Of a stretch of DNA of 64,000 nt, positions 17,579 to 27,329 are shown in pieces. The notes below the pieces were generated by a model, which did no database searches, was not told the DNA's origin, and saw nothing but the letters and a program-made list of their open reading frames with translations. The DNA is taken from the NCBI RefSeq assembly GCF_000420445.1, contig NZ_ATUY01000008.1, forward strand, positions 1 to 64,000, given 5' to 3'. The translations under genes and the position numbers were made by a program. This stretch comes from Actinotignum urinale DSM 15805 (GTDB lineage: Bacteria; Actinomycetota; Actinomycetes; Actinomycetales; Actinomycetaceae). Position 1 is the first letter of the stretch; the number at the start of each line of letters is the position of its first letter.

Positions 17579-17635
17579 AAAGTTATCCCCAGGAAAAAGA
17601 AACGTTACAGCCGCCTTTTTCCTGGGGATAACTTT
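17579..17635 (-). terminator. Perfect 21-bp inverted repeat after mltG
   Basis: Arms at 17579-17599 and 17615-17635 are perfectly complementary with a 15-nt loop. The stem contains a CCCCAGG/CCTGGGG core flanked by A/T runs, so it provides a U-tract in transcripts of the mltG strand. Likely a rho-independent terminator. Confidence 0.75.
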
Positions 17636-17647
17636 GACAATAGCCTG

Positions 17648-18778
17648 CTATTTTTTCGCGTAATCTGGATGTTCGGCGTACCACTTGCGGAACTCTGCCT
17701 GGAACTTTTGTTGTTCGGCATAGTCGTGAGTGAACTTTGTTTCGCCCGTTTGCAAATTCACGGTTGTAAAGTAAAGCCAGTTGCCGTCGGCCGGATGTTG
17801 AACAGCTTTAATTGCCTGTTCACTTGCCGCACCAATCGGGGTGGGAGGAAGGCCTTTAATCTTATATGTATTGAAGGAATTATCGTTATTCAGCTCATCA
17901 CGGCTAGGAACAGATCCTGTTTTGCCTACACCGTAGAGAACTGTGGAATCCATCTGCAGCCGCCCGGCAACCTCAGGAGCATTATCCCCAAGACGATTTT
18001 CAATCACACGGGCAACCTTAGCGAAATCAGCGGTTCCCGCTTCACGGTCAACAATTGAAGCTTTTATTAACACGGATTGCCACTGATCTTCAGGGACGCC
18101 TAAGCTCTTCAAACCTGCAACACGCTTCTTTACCATGGTCGAAAGCACAACTTCGAGTTTTACATTGGGGTCAAAATCGTATGTTGCCGGCGCAAGCCAT
18201 CCCTCAATGTTTCCACCGGCTTGCGGAGGAAGCCCGATTGCTTTCGCATTCTTCATGGCCTCATCTATGTCTTTGGCATCGAAGCCCATAATATTCACCA
18301 TACGATCACGTACCTGCCACTTGGTGAAACCTTCAGGAATCGTGATTTTCAACTGTGCAATATTGCTGGGATCGAGAAGCGCAGAAAGAGCTGCCGCCGC
18401 GCTCATTTTCTTCTTTAACTTGTAGCTTCCCGTTTGGATCGCTGTTGCGCGCGGATCCTTTTTGAAAGCATCGACGAAGGCCGTCGCCGAAGAAACCACA
18501 CCGTGTTCTTCCAGGATGCGTCCCATGTCTTTACCTGTGGCGCCCTCAGGAATACGTACCACCACATCGGTTGTTCCCTGCCCCGTATAATCTGTTACAG
18601 CTGACGACCCTGAATAAAATTGTTGACCTACAACAACCATTGCTGCCGTTAATACAGTTACTAGAAGAAGAGTAAGTGTTGCCGTGATAATACGGTTACG
18701 ACGCCGTATTTCCCTGCGGTGTTTTTTCCGCATGCTGGCATATTCTTCCGGTGTGAACTCTTCAAATACGTCGTTCAT
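17648..18778 (-). CDS. mltG: Endolytic murein transglycosylase MltG
   Basis: 376 residues with a basic cytoplasmic N-terminus, one membrane anchor (about 27-50), a LysM-like part and the YceG catalytic domain. The catalytic glutamate lies in KASIVDREAGTADF near residue 246; LPPTPIGAASEQAI is the family's C-terminal signature. It cuts nascent peptidoglycan strands and is thought to terminate glycan synthesis. Sits 21 bp after ruvX, the conserved actinobacterial order. Confidence 0.95.
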   Translation of the reverse strand: MNDVFEEFTPEEYASMRKKHRREIRRRNRIITATLTLLLVTVLTAAMVVVGQQFYSGSSAVTDYTGQGTTDVVVRIPEGATGKDMGRILEEHGVVSSATAFVDAFKKDPRATAIQTGSYKLKKKMSAAAALSALLDPSNIAQLKITIPEGFTKWQVRDRMVNIMGFDAKDIDEAMKNAKAIGLPPQAGGNIEGWLAPATYDFDPNVKLEVVLSTMVKKRVAGLKSLGVPEDQWQSVLIKASIVDREAGTADFAKVARVIENRLGDNAPEVAGRLQMDSTVLYGVGKTGSVPSRDELNNDNSFNTYKIKGLPPTPIGAASEQAIKAVQHPADGNWLYFTTVNLQTGETKFTHDYAEQQKFQAEFRKWYAEHPDYAKK

Positions 18779-18799
18779 TCTTCACTTTCTATTGGGGCA

Positions 18800-19279
18800 T
18801 CATCCGATTCTTGTATCCGACGGCGGATAAAGCTCAAACAATTCTCCAGGAGCACGCCCTGTTCGTCGCTCTGTTTCCAAGGCATTATCCAAAATCAGGG
18901 TTGCGGCCACCTGGTCAACAACGGCTTTATGAGCACGTAACTCTTTACCTACAGAATGAAGTTTCTGATGTGCCGTTACCGTGGTTAAGCGTTCGTCAAC
19001 CATGCGAACGGGAACAGGAGCAATTCTTTTGGCAACTCGACGAGCCCAATTACGTGCCATTCTAGCAGAGGCGCCTTCGCTTCCGTCCATATTGTAAGGT
19101 AAACCGACAATGACTTCCAAAACATTTTTTTCACGTACCAGTGACATAACTTCGTGAATGTCTTGTCCGCCCGCGCGGAATGTCCCGACGGGAGTGGCTA
19201 GGATTCCATCAGAATCCGATATTGCCAGCCCTGTTCGGGCTTTTCCAACATCGACGCCTATGCGTACGCCACGTCTCAT
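18800..19279 (-). CDS. ruvX: RuvX/YqgF Holliday-junction resolvase-like nuclease
   Basis: 159 residues with RNase H fold: GVDVGKARTGLA (first catalytic Asp), VVGLPYNMDGSEG and MVDERLTTVTA. Family proteins process pre-16S rRNA or resolve junctions. The ATG follows the alaS TAA with no gap, implying coupling. Confidence 0.93.
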   Translation of the reverse strand: MRRGVRIGVDVGKARTGLAISDSDGILATPVGTFRAGGQDIHEVMSLVREKNVLEVIVGLPYNMDGSEGASARMARNWARRVAKRIAPVPVRMVDERLTTVTAHQKLHSVGKELRAHKAVVDQVAATLILDNALETERRTGRAPGELFELYPPSDTRIG

Positions 19280-21958
19280 TTACTGAAGTTCCTCCACAAT
19301 TGCGCGGAAGGCTTCATCAATCTTTGTAATATCGCTACCGCCACCCTGGGCTAGTTCGGGCTTACCGCCACCGCCGCCGCCCATAATCTTGGCGGCCTTG
19401 GCAACGAGCTTGCCGGCCATCAAACCACGTTGACGTGCAATAGGAGATGCGGCCACAACAATATTGGGGCGTTCGTTCACAATACCGGTGATGACAACAA
19501 CGTAATCGTCGCCATCAGAAAGGCGTTCCTTAACGCGCGTGGCAAGTAGTCGCAGATCGTCGGCGCTGTCTACCGGCCCAAGATCTGCGCGGTAGACGAC
19601 ACCTGAACCAATCTCGCGGCCTTGAGAAAGAACCGTATCAACCTGCCCAGCAATGCTCTGCTGACGCAAGGATTGAATCTGTTTTTCGGCATTGCGCAAC
19701 TTGGTAAGTACATCGTCGATACGCTGAGGAAGTTCCTCGGGGCGCACACCAAACATGCTCGTGAGCTGGGATACGAGAGCACGTTCACGCGCACCTTGCG
19801 CATAGGCACCTTCACCCACAAGAGCTTCGATACGACGAACACCCGAACCGATGGAGGATTCACCAAGTATAGTGACCATCCCGATTTCTCCGGTATTCGG
19901 CACGTGTGTACCACCGCAAAATTCTCGGCTCCACGCATCATCAATGGACACAACACGCACAATATCGCCATATTTTTCACCGAAAAGCATCATGGCGCCC
20001 ATATTGCGTGCTTCGTCAATATCGTGGAGCGATGCTGTGACTTCAAGATTTTCGCGCAGGCGTTCATTCACACGCGCCTCAATTTGGCTCATAATTTCCC
20101 CAGAGATCTGTGATCCGTGGCGGAAATCGAAACGCAAACGTGAGGGGGCATCTTCCGAACCCGCCTGTGTTGCCTGCTCACCGAGGAATTCGTGAAGAGC
20201 CTTATGAACCATGTGGGTTCCGGTATGAGCCTGAGCAATCTGGTGACGCCTCAATTTGTTAATTTCCGCATGAACGACGTCCCCTACAGCAATAGAGCCT
20301 TCCGTGACGGTTCCGCGGTGTACATATAGGCCTTTAACGGGAGCCTGGACATCGTGAACATCCACAATTCCCCCGCCCTGGGCGGAGATAAGTCCGTGAT
20401 CGGCAAGCTGCCCACCGGCTTCGGCGTAGAACGGGGTGACGTCAAGAATAACATCCACGTGGCTACCGGTTGTTGCAGCCGGAACCTCTACCCCGTTTTC
20501 CAGAAGAGCAACAACTTTTGCTTCCGAAGCCGTTTCACTATATCCCGTAAACGTTGTTGGTTTGCCGGCTTCTTTCAAAATGTCGTGGTAGATACGCGCA
20601 TCGACATGTCCGGTTTTCTTCGCCTGAGCGTCTTTACGCGCGCGGTCCTTCTGTTCCTGCATAAGCGCACGGAAGCCTTTTTCGTCGACCTGGATTCCCT
20701 TTTCTTCCGCCATTTCTAAGGTTAAATCAATGGGGAAACCGTAGGTATCGTGAAGTGTGAAGGTTGCCGATCCGGGAAGAATTGCATGCCCGGATGTCGC
20801 CAATTCACGTGCTTTCGCAACCGCGTTTTCGAAGATCTGCTCACCTGTTTCCAGGGTCTTAGAGAAGGCGTTTTCTTCTTCTTCGGCGACGTGTCGAATA
20901 ATGTCAAAGTTACGTTCAAGTTCCGGATAGGATTCTTTCATTGCGTTCTTGGAAACTTCGACGAGTTGCCCAAGAACAGCGTCTTTTACGCCAAGCAAAC
21001 GCAATGAACGCACAACGCGCCTCATAAGCCGACGCAACACATACCCGCGCCCATCATTTCCGGGACGTACCCCGTCGTTAATCAACATCATGGAAGAACG
21101 GACGTGATCGCCAATAACGCGCATACGCACGTCGTCGTCCTCAATTTTTCCGTATTCCTTGCCGGAAAGTTTCTGGGTAAGTTCAATAACGGGCCAGACT
21201 TCGTCCGTTTCGTACATATTGTTTTTACCCTGAAGAAGGAAGGCAATACGTTCGAGGCCTGCACCCGTATCGATTGCGGTTTGGTCAAGTTCGCCAAGAA
21301 GCGGGTAATCAGATCCGCTTCCTTCTCCACGACGGTATTCGTCGAAAACGAGATTCCAGACTTCGAGGTAACGATCCCCGCCCGGATCAACGGTTCCGCC
21401 CACGGCTTCGGGACCAAATTCTGGGCCTCGATCATAGTGGATTTCACAGCAGGGACCTGCCGGGCCTGGTTGCCCTGTGGACCAGAAAATTTCTTCGCGG
21501 GTGAGCTTGACAATATGTTTGGGGTTCACACCAATATCGAGGAGTTTCTTGTAGGATACGTCGTCATGTTCCCAAATGGTGACCCACATGCGTTCTTTTT
21601 CTAGGCCGTATCCGCCCTCATCAAGAGAGGAGCACAGAAGCCCGAAGGCAAGGTCGATAGCGCCTTCTTTGAAATAATCGCCGAAGGAAAAGTTTCCGCA
21701 CATTTGGAAGAAGGTTCCGTGGCGTGTGGTTTTTCCGACGTTGTCAATATCGTTGGTACGGATACATTTTTGTACGGAGGCTACACGGGGATGTGGGGCC
21801 TTTTCGGTTCCAACAATATAGGGAATAAAGGGCACCATACCGGCGATGGTAAACAGAATCGACGGGTCGGGTGAAACCAAGGGAACTGAGGGTTCAATAT
21901 GGTGATTATGCTTGGCGAAGTAATCGAGCCAACGCCGACGGATTTCTGCTGAACGCAT
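19280..21958 (-). CDS. alaS: Alanyl-tRNA synthetase
   Basis: 892 residues from ATG 21958, which follows CGAGGAGAAAC; an upstream frame to 22003 is not needed. Order: class II catalytic domain (TRHGTFFQMCGNFSFGDYF), tRNA-binding region, editing domain with HTGTHMVHKAL and CGGTHVPNTG, and C-Ala domain with a glycine-rich GGGGGGKPELAQGG. Charges tRNA-Ala and clears mischarged Ser/Gly. Confidence 0.97.
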   Translation of the reverse strand: MRSAEIRRRWLDYFAKHNHHIEPSVPLVSPDPSILFTIAGMVPFIPYIVGTEKAPHPRVASVQKCIRTNDIDNVGKTTRHGTFFQMCGNFSFGDYFKEGAIDLAFGLLCSSLDEGGYGLEKERMWVTIWEHDDVSYKKLLDIGVNPKHIVKLTREEIFWSTGQPGPAGPCCEIHYDRGPEFGPEAVGGTVDPGGDRYLEVWNLVFDEYRRGEGSGSDYPLLGELDQTAIDTGAGLERIAFLLQGKNNMYETDEVWPVIELTQKLSGKEYGKIEDDDVRMRVIGDHVRSSMMLINDGVRPGNDGRGYVLRRLMRRVVRSLRLLGVKDAVLGQLVEVSKNAMKESYPELERNFDIIRHVAEEEENAFSKTLETGEQIFENAVAKARELATSGHAILPGSATFTLHDTYGFPIDLTLEMAEEKGIQVDEKGFRALMQEQKDRARKDAQAKKTGHVDARIYHDILKEAGKPTTFTGYSETASEAKVVALLENGVEVPAATTGSHVDVILDVTPFYAEAGGQLADHGLISAQGGGIVDVHDVQAPVKGLYVHRGTVTEGSIAVGDVVHAEINKLRRHQIAQAHTGTHMVHKALHEFLGEQATQAGSEDAPSRLRFDFRHGSQISGEIMSQIEARVNERLRENLEVTASLHDIDEARNMGAMMLFGEKYGDIVRVVSIDDAWSREFCGGTHVPNTGEIGMVTILGESSIGSGVRRIEALVGEGAYAQGARERALVSQLTSMFGVRPEELPQRIDDVLTKLRNAEKQIQSLRQQSIAGQVDTVLSQGREIGSGVVYRADLGPVDSADDLRLLATRVKERLSDGDDYVVVITGIVNERPNIVVAASPIARQRGLMAGKLVAKAAKIMGGGGGGKPELAQGGGSDITKIDEAFRAIVEELQ

Positions 21959-22037
21959 GTTTCTCCTCGTAAACAACATTCTGGGAGAAAGGCCTCCCCG
22001 CAACTATTATATGTTCGTGTTGCGATATTAACGCACA

Positions 22038-22076
22038 CATGCAGGGCCGGAACCCTTGTGGATCCGACCCTGCATG
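22038..22076 (-). terminator. Hairpin between rpsD and alaS
   Basis: 14-bp arms (22038-22051 and 22063-22076) pair with a single G-U type mismatch around an 11-nt loop. No strong T-run follows, so it may attenuate rather than end transcription from rpsD. Confidence 0.55.
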
Positions 22077-22099
22077 CTAATAATTCACTAAACCGGGGT

Positions 22100-22720
22100 T
22101 TAGCGTGAGTAGAATTCGACGATCATCTGGACGTCGGCTTCAACCGGCACTTCGTGACGCTTAGGGCGACGAACAAGAGTGAACTTCAACTTTTCGAGTT
22201 CAACATCCAGATATTCGGGCACGCGGGGCAGGACATCACGATGTGCGCCCTGGGCGGCAACCATAAACTGTGGTGAAGTCTGTGACTTCGGCTTCACCTG
22301 AATAACCTGACCGGGCTTCACACGGAAGGACGGGAGGTTAACAATAGAGCCATCTACCAAAATGTGACGGTGGGACACAACCTGGCGTGCCTGCTGGATG
22401 GTGCGTGCAAATCCTGCACGAAGAACGAGAGCATCGAGACGCATTTCGAGGAGCTCAACAAGGTTTTCACCGGCCAGACCTTCCTGGCGACGAGCTTCAT
22501 TCCATACCTTACGCATCTGTGCTTCACGGATACCGTACTGTGCGCGAAGACGCTGCTTTTCCTTCAAACGGATAGAGTAATCGGAATCCTTGGTGCGTCC
22601 ACGGCCGTGTTCGCCGGGACGGTAAGGACGGTTTTGCATGTAGCGTTCAGCCTTGGGCGTGAGCGCAATTCCGAGTGCGCGTGACTGACGAACAGTCTTG
22701 CGGGCGCGATTTGCTGCCAT
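22100..22720 (-). CDS. rpsD: 30S ribosomal protein S4
   Basis: 206 residues from ATG 22720 after ACAGGAGAAAAA. The S4 RNA-binding domain shows MRLDALVLRAGFARTIQQAR and VVSHRHILVDGS. It lacks the zinc cysteines, the C-minus type. Stand-alone rpsD next to alaS is usual in actinobacteria. Confidence 0.97.
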   Translation of the reverse strand: MAANRARKTVRQSRALGIALTPKAERYMQNRPYRPGEHGRGRTKDSDYSIRLKEKQRLRAQYGIREAQMRKVWNEARRQEGLAGENLVELLEMRLDALVLRAGFARTIQQARQVVSHRHILVDGSIVNLPSFRVKPGQVIQVKPKSQTSPQFMVAAQGAHRDVLPRVPEYLDVELEKLKFTLVRRPKRHEVPVEADVQMIVEFYSR

Positions 22721-22825
22721 TTTTTCTCCTGTTAGTGTACACAACTCTTACCGGCGGTAAGAGCGCGGGGCCAACACAATTCGGCTAAGACCCCAGATGT
22801 TGTGAAAACAACCTGTATTATACTA

Positions 22826-24169
22826 TCAGTTTTCTTCGTGCAATATGGCCTTTATGCGCTCTAAACGGTTCGTGATATTAGCCTCATATCCGCGCATGGT
22901 TGGCTCATAATATACCGTGCCCTCCATTCCTTCGGGCATAAATTGCATAGGTGCGACCCCGCGCGGGTCATCATGGGCGTAGGCGTATCCTTTCCCGTAG
23001 TCCATCTCTTTGGCGCCCCTAAAGGAAGGGTTGCGTAAAGCGAGGGGCACGGGTGGATTTTTCCCGGCCTTCACATCTGCTATTGCCTTGTTGATTGCCA
23101 TATATGCACGGTTTGATTTCGGTGCGGTTGCCAGGTGAACGGCAGCTTCGGCCAAAATAATTCTCGCCTCGGGCATACCCACTATTGCCACAGCTTGAGC
23201 TGCTGCGGTGGCCGTTTGCAACACAGAAGGATCCGCCATACCCACATCTTCCGCGGCACTAATCATCATTCTGCGCGCAATAAATCGTGGATCTTCACCA
23301 GCTTCGAGCATTCGCGCCAAATAGTGCATGGTAGCATCCACATCACTGCCACGTATAGATTTAATGAAGGCTGAAATGACCTGGTAGTGTTCGTCGCCAT
23401 CGCGGTCGTAACGTACAGTTGCGCCATTGGCCGCTTGAGAAATATCGTCGACGACGATAGTGCTGCTCCCTCGCTGACGCGCTCCGTCCGCTGCCGCTTC
23501 AAGAAGTGTGAGGGAACGGCGTCCATCATTCCCCGCGAGGCGGACGAGATTATGCAGGGCGTCGCTATCTATGGTAAAAGCTCCGTCCAATCCGCGTTCA
23601 TCTTTTAAGGCGCGGTTAATGAGGGTGAGGATGTCCTCGTCGTCAAGTTCTTCCAAGGTAACGAGAAGGGAACGTGACAATAGTGGTGTCACCACGGAGA
23701 AGGCGGGGTTTTCCGTGGTTGCGGCAACGAGTATGACCCACCCGTTTTCGACCGCAGGTAGCAGAGCATCCTGTTGGGTTTTTGAAAAGCGGTGAACTTC
23801 GTCGATAAAAAGAACTGTTTCTTTGCCTGTTGAGGCGAGTGCGCGCCGAGCGGTATCCAGGGCTGCTCGCACATCTTTCACCCCGGCGTTGACGGCAGAT
23901 AGTTCGACGAAATGGCGTTCGCGCACCCTTGCAATGAGGTAGGCAAGCGTTGTTTTCCCCACCCCTGGTGGTCCCCACAAAAATACTGACGATGGAACAG
24001 AACCTTCATTTGGTTCTATAAGGCGACGCAGGGGCGAACCGGGTTGCAGTATTTTTTCTTGCCCAACTACATCACTCAGGTTTTTTGGACGCATTCGAAC
24101 GGCTAGGGGGCCTCTTTCGCGAGAGGGAACACCATCGTCGTCAAAATTTTTGCTGTCAAATAAATCCAT
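22826..24169 (-). CDS. rarA: Replication-associated recombination protein A (RarA/MgsA)
   Basis: 447 residues; AAA+ ATPase of the clamp-loader family acting at stalled forks. Motifs: LSDVVGQEKIL, Walker A GPPGVGKTTL, Walker B LFIDEVHRFSKTQQDALLPAVENG, sensor ATTENPAF and the tetramerisation domain ending in a DYGKGYAYAHDDPRG block. A TACAAT box on the minus strand (24177-24182) ends 8 bp before the ATG, so the mRNA may be almost leaderless. Confidence 0.95.
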   Translation of the reverse strand: MDLFDSKNFDDDGVPSRERGPLAVRMRPKNLSDVVGQEKILQPGSPLRRLIEPNEGSVPSSVFLWGPPGVGKTTLAYLIARVRERHFVELSAVNAGVKDVRAALDTARRALASTGKETVLFIDEVHRFSKTQQDALLPAVENGWVILVAATTENPAFSVVTPLLSRSLLVTLEELDDEDILTLINRALKDERGLDGAFTIDSDALHNLVRLAGNDGRRSLTLLEAAADGARQRGSSTIVVDDISQAANGATVRYDRDGDEHYQVISAFIKSIRGSDVDATMHYLARMLEAGEDPRFIARRMMISAAEDVGMADPSVLQTATAAAQAVAIVGMPEARIILAEAAVHLATAPKSNRAYMAINKAIADVKAGKNPPVPLALRNPSFRGAKEMDYGKGYAYAHDDPRGVAPMQFMPEGMEGTVYYEPTMRGYEANITNRLERIKAILHEEN

Positions 24170-24322
24170 CGAATTTATTGTAATCGTGTGGAGGAGGAAA
24201 ATGGTTGTCCTCCAACGTTTTTCCCTGAGCGCTGAGTCGAGGGCTTAAGGCGCAACAGACGAGGCACACGTGTCTCATTCCCTTATCCATTGTGGGGGAT
24301 TTTTAGATCACGTATGTGCGCA

Positions 24323-24409
24323 ATTTCCATATCCTCGGAGGAGAAAAACGACCGAGCTTATCGGCAAAGAAGCGTCAGCGTATTTCCCTATCCGCGGAGG
24401 AGCAAAATG
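24323..24409. repeat. 28-bp imperfect direct repeat, period 59, with SD-like cores
   Basis: Copies at 24323-24350 and 24382-24409 differ at four positions; each has GGAGGAGnAAAA. A third GGAGGAGG core sits at 24190-24197 and can pair with TCCTCC at 24208-24213. The 284-bp region 24170-24453 has no substantial gene. Confidence 0.65.
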
Positions 24410-24439
24410 CTGAAAAGTATTAGATGTGTCACAAACTGA
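24407..24439 (+). CDS. Possible 10-residue leader peptide
   Basis: ATG at 24407 follows GGAGGAG with ideal spacing and encodes MLKSIRCVTN then TGA, ending 14 bp before the MMPL start. A similar 15-codon frame (MVVLQRFSLSAESRA, 24201-24248) also has a strong ribosome site. Either could be leader peptides or chance; a TATAAT box between this frame and the MMPL gene argues that the main transcript starts later. Confidence 0.2.
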   Translation: MLKSIRCVTN

Positions 24440-24441
24440 AC

Positions 24442-24447
24442 TATAAT
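24442..24447 (+). promoter_or_regulatory. -10 box of a predicted leaderless MMPL transcript
   Basis: Perfect TATAAT ends 7 bp before the ATG at 24454, so the transcript should begin at the start codon. A -35 is weak (TTAGAT). Confidence 0.55.
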
Positions 24448-24453
24448 TGAGGT

Positions 24454-27174
24454 ATGGTACGTTTACTTGCAAAAACCTCTGCACTTCATCCCTGGCGTGT
24501 CATTAGCGCCTGGTTAATTATCGCGTTCCTGGCGGGGTGCGCGGCATTAACAGGCCTTGGGCAAGGTGGACTTTTTTCCCGAATGGAATCCCAAACAACA
24601 ATTTCCGAAGGAACCGATTCCTCGCGCGTCACAGATATTGTGGCGAAAGATTCTTCCTACCAAATTGTTGCAACACTCAGCGGGGTTTCTCACCCGGATT
24701 CTTTGAACGACGATGTTCTTAGACTCGCCCAAGATATAGAAAAAATCACCGGCGTTGATACAGTGATTTCTACACCCGGCATTATCTCCAAAGCTATTGA
24801 CACAGCTAAAAAAGTTGCGGCAAAAACTGCTTCTGAAAGCTACCAAAAAAACAAAGCTCAAGCCGAACAAGAGATCCGAAGTCAGATTGAGTCAACAACA
24901 AGGATGTTGATGGCTCGCGGGCTTCCAGCCCAGGCGGCCCAGCAGCGGGCAACCCAGGAAGTTCAGGCACGTCTCGCTGCTCAACCTATGCCAAGCGAAG
25001 AAAACGTCATTGCTCAAGCTCAAGCGGAGGCAGAAAAACAGGCTACAGAAAAGGCCTCTCCTCAGGCCAATAAACTCAAGGCTCACGATGGCTACGCGCT
25101 TGTTATTAGCCTGAAAAAAGGCGCTTCTGAAACAAAAGCCGAGGAAGCGATTTCCTCCCGCCTTACCTCCTTTGAGAGCGCACATAAAGATTCTGGTGTG
25201 AAGGCAACATACACCTCACGTAACTCTGCTCGCACAGCAATTAACGACGCCGCACGCCACGATCTTGTGCGTGGTGAAATCATCGGTTTACCGGTTGCGC
25301 TTATTCTCATGGTTCTTGTTTTCGGTGGCCTTTTGACCGCTATGATGCCTCTACTTGGAGCTATAGCAGCCATTCTCATTACCCTGGGCGGAGTGTGGGG
25401 ACTCACCTTCGTTATAAATGTCGATAGTTTTGTCCTCAATGTTGTCTCCATTCTCGGTCTGGCTCTATCCATTGACTACGGTCTCCTCGTGGTTTCTCGC
25501 TACCGCGAAGAAATAAACCGAATAATGAGCGAAGAGAACATCAAGGAGACACATACTCTTCCCGAAGATAAAGCCCGCCCTCTTATTACACAAGCCCTTA
25601 TTACGACGGTAGATACCGCAGGGCGCACCGTGATTTTTTCAGCAATCACGATCGCCGTTGCCATTGCGGGGCTTTTCGCCATCGCCTCCTCTATTATGAG
25701 GGTGATTGCTATTGGTGGCTTCGTCGTCGTTCTTCTTGCTGTTATTTCGGCGGCAAGTTTAACTCCTGCACTTCTAGCGGTTTCCGGCAGGAGACTCATG
25801 CGTCCATCCAGCATTGACAGGATTCCAGGCCTGCATAAAATTCTTAGCCACGTCAAAGATCAACATACCGACCATGGCGTTTTTTCCAAGCTCGCTATTC
25901 GAGTCCAGCGCCATCCGTGGATTATTATGACAATTATTACGGCGTGCCTTGTGGCAATGGTTGTGCCCATGAAGGACTTAACGCTACGTACTGAAATGGA
26001 ATCCTATGTTCCATCCGCCTCCTCGCCGGGTATTACGACAACTACGTTGAAGAATGATTACCCGGAATTGACCTCCCCTACAGCCATTGTTTTGGTCAAG
26101 GGAAGTGATGAGCAGACGAAAGAAGTCTCCGAGTGGTTGAAGAAACGTGACAATATTTCGACGGTTCGTGAGGCGACGGATGCCGGTAGCGGATGGAAAA
26201 ATATTGGCGTTGTTGTAAAAAGTAGCGATTCTGTCGGTGAAAAAGCAATTAATGCGGTGAAAGATATTCGCACACATGTCGATGATGCGACAAAGGCAGA
26301 AGTTCTTGTTGGCGGTCAGGCAGCCATGCAAATTGACTTCAACCAGGTTCTTCTCAACGGAACCCCCTGGGCGTTTTCGATTGTGATTGTTGCGGTTCTT
26401 ATATTGCTCTTCCTGCTGACCGGATCCGTTCTCATTCCCATTAAAGCAATTATTATTAACTCGCTGTCGTTAGCTGCATCTATGGGGCTAACCATGTTCC
26501 TGTTCGAATACGGCGCATTTGGGTTGCCAAAAACCGAAGGTTTGACGGCCTTTGTTGTTGCCTGCGGTATTGCTTTCGGTTTCGGTTTGGCAATGGATTA
26601 CGAGGTCTTTCTTGTGGCGAGAATGAAAGAGTACTGGGATTCTGGCGAAACGAATAATCGTGCGGTGTCCCTAGGGCTTCAACGTTCCGGGCGCATTATT
26701 ACCTCGGCTGCGGCAATTATTGTTGCGGTATTCATTGGTTTCTGTTTTGGAGACATGCTGGCGATTAAAGAAATCGGGGTTATGCTCGCCATTATGGTGA
26801 TTGCGGATGCAACCCTCACCCGTATGTTGCTTGTTCCGGCAACGATGACTGTTATGGGTAAATGGAATTGGTGGGCGCCAAAGTGGATGTCTGGAATTTA
26901 TCGACGTTTCGGCATTTCCGAAAGTGGGCATCACCGCAAGCTCGAAAGCGATGTGACCTTAGAGGAACATAAGGAAAACAAAGAAACCGAAGCAAGCCCA
27001 GGCGAACATCAGGAAAAAACAACAACCCATGTAGCAACCCGGAGTGAACATAAAGAGCACAAAGAAATCGATGCAATCCTGGGCGAGCATGAGGAAAACA
27101 AAGAAACCGATAATGCAGAAAATAAATCGGAGAAGCCTCACGGCCGGCGGGCACTAGAATCGGAAGCTACCTAA
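24454..27174 (+). CDS. MMPL-family RND transporter
   Basis: 906 residues with the two-fold MMPL plan: one N-terminal membrane segment, a large exported domain (about 40-270, Ala/Gln-rich helices), five membrane segments, a second exported domain (about 500-620), and six more. Conserved proton-relay segments SIDYGLLVVSRYREE and AMDYEVFLVARMKEYW follow membrane helix 4 and 10 positions. Substrate unknown: lipids, siderophores or drugs in relatives. The cytoplasmic C-terminus carries about 70 residues of EHKENKETEA-like charged repeats. Leaderless start is likely. Confidence 0.88.
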   Translation: MVRLLAKTSALHPWRVISAWLIIAFLAGCAALTGLGQGGLFSRMESQTTISEGTDSSRVTDIVAKDSSYQIVATLSGVSHPDSLNDDVLRLAQDIEKITGVDTVISTPGIISKAIDTAKKVAAKTASESYQKNKAQAEQEIRSQIESTTRMLMARGLPAQAAQQRATQEVQARLAAQPMPSEENVIAQAQAEAEKQATEKASPQANKLKAHDGYALVISLKKGASETKAEEAISSRLTSFESAHKDSGVKATYTSRNSARTAINDAARHDLVRGEIIGLPVALILMVLVFGGLLTAMMPLLGAIAAILITLGGVWGLTFVINVDSFVLNVVSILGLALSIDYGLLVVSRYREEINRIMSEENIKETHTLPEDKARPLITQALITTVDTAGRTVIFSAITIAVAIAGLFAIASSIMRVIAIGGFVVVLLAVISAASLTPALLAVSGRRLMRPSSIDRIPGLHKILSHVKDQHTDHGVFSKLAIRVQRHPWIIMTIITACLVAMVVPMKDLTLRTEMESYVPSASSPGITTTTLKNDYPELTSPTAIVLVKGSDEQTKEVSEWLKKRDNISTVREATDAGSGWKNIGVVVKSSDSVGEKAINAVKDIRTHVDDATKAEVLVGGQAAMQIDFNQVLLNGTPWAFSIVIVAVLILLFLLTGSVLIPIKAIIINSLSLAASMGLTMFLFEYGAFGLPKTEGLTAFVVACGIAFGFGLAMDYEVFLVARMKEYWDSGETNNRAVSLGLQRSGRIITSAAAIIVAVFIGFCFGDMLAIKEIGVMLAIMVIADATLTRMLLVPATMTVMGKWNWWAPKWMSGIYRRFGISESGHHRKLESDVTLEEHKENKETEASPGEHQEKTTTHVATRSEHKEHKEIDAILGEHEENKETDNAENKSEKPHGRRALESEAT

Positions 27175-27196
27175 CATACTTTCCTGGTGCGTCTAC

Positions 27197-27263
27197 TGTT
27201 AAGTAGATCGGAAAAGTCGAAGAAAATCTTTGTTAAGCAGTCCGAAAAGTCAAGGAAAACCTT
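27197..27263. repeat. 34-bp imperfect direct repeat downstream of the MMPL gene
   Basis: Two adjacent copies (27197-27230, 27231-27263) start with TGTTAAG and share GAAAAGTC and a run of A. No function is apparent. Confidence 0.65.
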
Positions 27264-27270
27264 AACTATA

Positions 27271-27316
27271 GGCTGGTGGGTGGCATCGTTGTTCCCAACG
27301 ATGCCACCCACCAGCC
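27271..27316. terminator. Strong bidirectional hairpin, 21-bp perfect stem
   Basis: Arms 27271-27291 and 27296-27316 are perfectly complementary with a 4-nt loop TTCC. It lies between the convergent MMPL gene and aspS and would stop or slow transcription from both sides. Confidence 0.75.
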
Positions 27317-27329
27317 ACCTAGTTCCGGC

